A stretch of DNA of 9,106 nt from contig SMXK01000012.1 in assembly GCA_004356265.1 (NCBI GenBank), positions 1 to 9,106 of the forward strand. Reading direction: 5' to 3'. The stretch comes from Bacteroidota bacterium (GTDB taxonomy: Bacteria > Bacteroidota > Rhodothermia > Rhodothermales > UBA10348). Made by a program: the position numbers and the translations under genes. Shown one piece after another: positions 7,541-9,106 of the stretch (positions are counted from its first letter, which is position 1; each line of letters begins with the position of its first letter). The notes beneath the pieces were generated by a model, which was not told the DNA's origin, made no database searches, and saw nothing but the letters and a program-made list of their open reading frames with translations.

Positions 7541-7568
7541 GAAAAAGTTCGGGGAGATACAGCCCCGA
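7541..7568 (-). terminator. Intrinsic terminator after the EamA permease gene
   Basis: On the minus strand a TCGGGG/CCCCGA stem (six pairs, five of them GC; plus-strand 7549-7568) with an 8-base loop is followed, after AC, by five T residues (plus-strand A-run 7542-7546). It lies 26 nt past the permease stop, the expected place for a Rho-independent terminator. Only 12 nt separate the T-run from the ATG of the next minus-strand gene, so that gene needs either read-through or a promoter overlapping the hairpin. Confidence 0.6.
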
Positions 7569-7594
7569 CATTCAATTGATTATGACGTCCGACA

Positions 7595-8536
7595 CTAATG
7601 CTCAGGTTGCTTTTCAGTTCTCCCCACAGCGCGCCCGTGCCTCATTATTACGAGTCCGGCAATAGTGAATGCGCCACCTACGATTTGCCAGAACACGATC
7701 TGCTCATTCAGGATAAGAAAACTCGTGAGAAGCGCAACCAATGGCACCAGGTTTTGGAACGCTGATGTGTGCGACGCGCCCACTTTCTTTACGGCATAAT
7801 TCCAGGCGACTATCGCGAGACCTGTCGAGAGGCTCCCCGAAAATACGATTGCCAGCCAGATCACCCATGTCACGCCGCCCCAGTCAACGGTATTCCAGAA
7901 TGGAATTGATACCAGGCCAATAAGTGGCAGTGCCACGATCAAGCCAATAAAAGTGATTCCAACCGGAGTGACTCGATGGACCAATTTTCGAGTCAGAACA
8001 GTGTTCAGGCCCCATAACATCGCTGCAGTCAGCATCATAAGATTGCCAAACAGAAAACTGGTGCTGATGTCAACCGAGCCCTTCCCTGTAAGGATGACAG
8101 CCGCAGTGCCGATCATTGTAACGCCGATCCCTATCCAGCCAACCGAATTCAGCTTTTCGACATTCATACCTATCGAGATAAGCGCGGTCCATAAAGGCAG
8201 GCTTGCCATGATAAGAGCAGCGGTGCCGGCAGTTGTGTTATTAAGTCCTATTATGAATACGATCTGATACAAGAACCATCCCATAATGCCAATCGTGACA
8301 AGTTCTTTGGGATAGTCAAAGAGTGGCTGCAGGATGTTCTGCCCCAACGCTTTCTGTCGCCTTACGTGCATAATCAGAAGCACAAAACCAGCCGAGAGAA
8401 GTCGAAAAACGTTGATGACGTGTGGGTGCATCACATCCAGCACGAGTTTCATCACAACGAAGTTGGTACCCCACACGGTTACGACAAGCAAGAGAATGCC
8501 CTCTATTTCGAATCGGTGCCGGTTGTGTTGCGTCAT
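7595..8536 (-). CDS. EamA/DMT-superfamily permease
   Basis: The product is a 313-residue inner-membrane transporter of the drug/metabolite family (10-TMS EamA type). Two homologous EamA halves are visible. The first starts near residue 11 with EGILLLVVTVWGTNFVVMKL, the WG-x-N-F-V-x-x-K signature, and ends near 150 (GIGVTMIGTAAVIL). The second starts near 163 with GNLMMLTAAMLWGLNTVLTRKL and ends near 302 with VGGAFTIAGLVIMRHG. The conserved helix NYAVKKVGASHTSAFQNLVPL lies before the last two helices. The tail is polar and basic. Relatives export amino acids, purines or other metabolites; the substrate cannot be read from sequence. The ATG at 8536 directly precedes the first polar/basic segment, and length fits the family. 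It is divergent from the MerR-type gene, sharing a 131-nt upstream region, so regulation by that protein is possible but unproven. Confidence 0.92.
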   Translation of the reverse strand: MTQHNRHRFEIEGILLLVVTVWGTNFVVMKLVLDVMHPHVINVFRLLSAGFVLLIMHVRRQKALGQNILQPLFDYPKELVTIGIMGWFLYQIVFIIGLNNTTAGTAALIMASLPLWTALISIGMNVEKLNSVGWIGIGVTMIGTAAVILTGKGSVDISTSFLFGNLMMLTAAMLWGLNTVLTRKLVHRVTPVGITFIGLIVALPLIGLVSIPFWNTVDWGGVTWVIWLAIVFSGSLSTGLAIVAWNYAVKKVGASHTSAFQNLVPLVALLTSFLILNEQIVFWQIVGGAFTIAGLVIMRHGRAVGRTEKQPEH

Positions 8537-8558
8537 ATTCAGGGTTCAACAATGAAAT

Positions 8559-8633
8559 AAGATGCGAAGGTACTGCTCCGGCTCGTACTTTCGGGTCTGA
8601 TCTTTTCTGACTACTTTCGACAGACCGCATCTT
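8559..8633. promoter_or_regulatory. Nested inverted and direct repeats in the divergent intergenic region
   Basis: AAGATGCG (8559-8566) is exactly mirrored by CGCATCTT (8626-8633). Inside lie CGAAGGTA (8565-8572) and two copies of TACTTTCG (8586-8593 and 8612-8619); each TACTTTCG is the mirror of CGAAGGTA with one mismatch. The left arm read as a 14-mer therefore matches the right arm with one mismatch and an insertion of about 8 nt. Placed between divergent eamA-type and merR-type genes, this looks like a possible operator. The TACTTTCG copies also loosely resemble the Bacteroidota -7 element TAnnTTTG, so they could be promoter parts. No experimental or comparative support is available from the window. 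Confidence 0.35.
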
Positions 8634-8667
8634 CGCCAAAATATCACTACCTGACCTGACCTCTGTT

Positions 8668-9012
8668 ATGAGCAATTTTCTGGATCAAGGAATCAGCAAA
8701 CTGTACTACACAATCAGTGAAGTCGCGACAATGGTAGAAGAGGAAGCGCACGTGCTTCGGTATTGGGAAACCGAATTTGCTCAACTTCGACCTAAAAAGA
8801 ACAAGGCGGGGAAACGCATCTATAAACGAGCTGACGTCGATACCATATTCCGAATCAGGCATCTCCTGAGAGAGGAAAAATACACGCTTGAAGGCGCAAG
8901 GCGAGCTTTGTTGGTAAAATCCGAATCGGTTTCCGTTGAAGCTGATGCAGTTGGTGATCTTGCAGGTGTGCGCAGTTTACTCGGACAAATGCTCGAGCGT
9001 ATTCGTGAGTAA
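8668..9012 (+). CDS. MerR-family transcriptional regulator, short form
   Basis: The product is a 114-residue DNA-binding protein. The MerR winged helix-turn-helix spans about residues 11-80: KLYYTISEVATMV leads into HVLRYWETEF (28-37), the wing is RPKKNKAGKRIY (41-52), and the second helical pair is ADVDTIFRIRHLLREEKYTLEGARRAL. This PKKN-x-AG-x-R-x-Y wing type is common in the small MerR proteins of deltaproteobacterial and FCB genomes. The remaining ~35 residues (VSVEADAVGDLAGVRSLLGQMLERI) end in a short amphipathic helix, probably for dimerisation. No cysteine metal-binding site or large effector domain is present, so this is not a mercury or multidrug sensor in the classical sense. No Shine-Dalgarno is seen before the ATG; the start is preceded by a triple ACCTG-like repeat (8649-8663). 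A tRNA begins 76 nt after the stop. Confidence 0.92.
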   Translation: MSNFLDQGISKLYYTISEVATMVEEEAHVLRYWETEFAQLRPKKNKAGKRIYKRADVDTIFRIRHLLREEKYTLEGARRALLVKSESVSVEADAVGDLAGVRSLLGQMLERIRE

Positions 9013-9088
9013 TGTCGGTGCTACGAGGTGAACAGAAAGCGGGAACCGCTCGATTGGTTGATGATAGGAAGGTGTCCGGTTAGTATTT

Positions 9089-9106
9089 CGGGACGTGGCG
9101 CAGTCC
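9089..9106 (+). tRNA. 5' end of a tRNA, probably tRNA-Pro (truncated by window end)
   Basis: The last 18 bases read as a tRNA beginning: acceptor strand CGGGACG (positions 1-7), T8, G9, D-stem GCGC (10-13), A14 and G15 in their conserved places. A 5' C (C1-G72 pair) with CGGG followed by GTGGCGCAG is typical of bacterial proline tRNAs. The anticodon lies outside the window, so the amino acid is an inference. A small MerR gene just before tRNA-Pro is an arrangement I recall from several bacterial genomes, which agrees with the call. Confidence 0.6.

Noticed and set aside
8316..8675. 119-codon minus-strand ORF over the permease start and divergent region
   Set aside because: It overlaps the well-supported permease in another frame and would remove the intergenic region; no protein features are seen.
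9038..9050. AGCGG/CCGCT hairpin with a 3-base loop after the MerR-type gene
   Set aside because: Only five pairs and no T-run follows, so it is not a convincing terminator ahead of the tRNA.
1..9106. CRISPR array, IS element, phage genes or other mobile-element signs
   Set aside because: No regularly spaced repeats, transposase or integrase motifs, or terminal inverted repeats were seen; the genes are ordinary chromosomal types.

Overview
The window is a gene-dense stretch of bacterial chromosome with moderate GC content. Purine-rich Shine-Dalgarno sequences are weak or absent in front of most starts. It carries the end of a PTS Enzyme I gene, a peptidase-MA/TolB-propeller/Omp85-barrel fusion protein, a PQQ-propeller lipoprotein, a PEGA-domain protein and a MerR regulator just upstream of a tRNA. 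Together these point to a diderm of the Fibrobacterota-Chlorobiota-Bacteroidota (FCB) assemblage, perhaps Rhodothermota or Balneolota. That assignment is an inference from gene content and protein style, not from a marker gene.

Layout: (1) Bases 1-388 hold the 3' end of ptsI. (2) Bases 389-579 hold no intact gene, but an ORF begins inside the ptsI end, is cut by a TAG and resumes in frame into the next gene; it may be a decayed gene. (3) Bases 580-5591 hold three tightly packed + strand envelope genes: the fusion protein, a BamB-like lipoprotein 13 nt later, and a PEGA protein whose start overlaps the lipoprotein stop. They are probably one operon. (4) Bases 5660-6696 hold a second + strand pair, yqeY and a cvpA-family gene 11 nt apart. 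(5) Bases 6731-8536 hold two minus-strand genes: an EamA/DMT permease upstream and an unrecognised secreted, probably outer-membrane, protein downstream, with a good intrinsic terminator between them. (6) Bases 8537-8667 form a divergent intergenic region containing nested inverted and direct repeats. (7) Bases 8668-9106 hold a short MerR-type regulator on + and the first 18 bases of a tRNA, probably tRNA-Pro, cut by the window end.

The main functional theme is the cell envelope. The fusion protein joins a zinc metallopeptidase, a TolB-like propeller and an Omp85-like barrel in one polypeptide. It is followed at once by a propeller lipoprotein of the BamB fold and a membrane-anchored PEGA protein. 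I infer an outer-membrane assembly, quality-control or export module; this is the best candidate in the window for a poorly described system. No CRISPR array, insertion sequence, phage gene, rRNA or plasmid function is visible.
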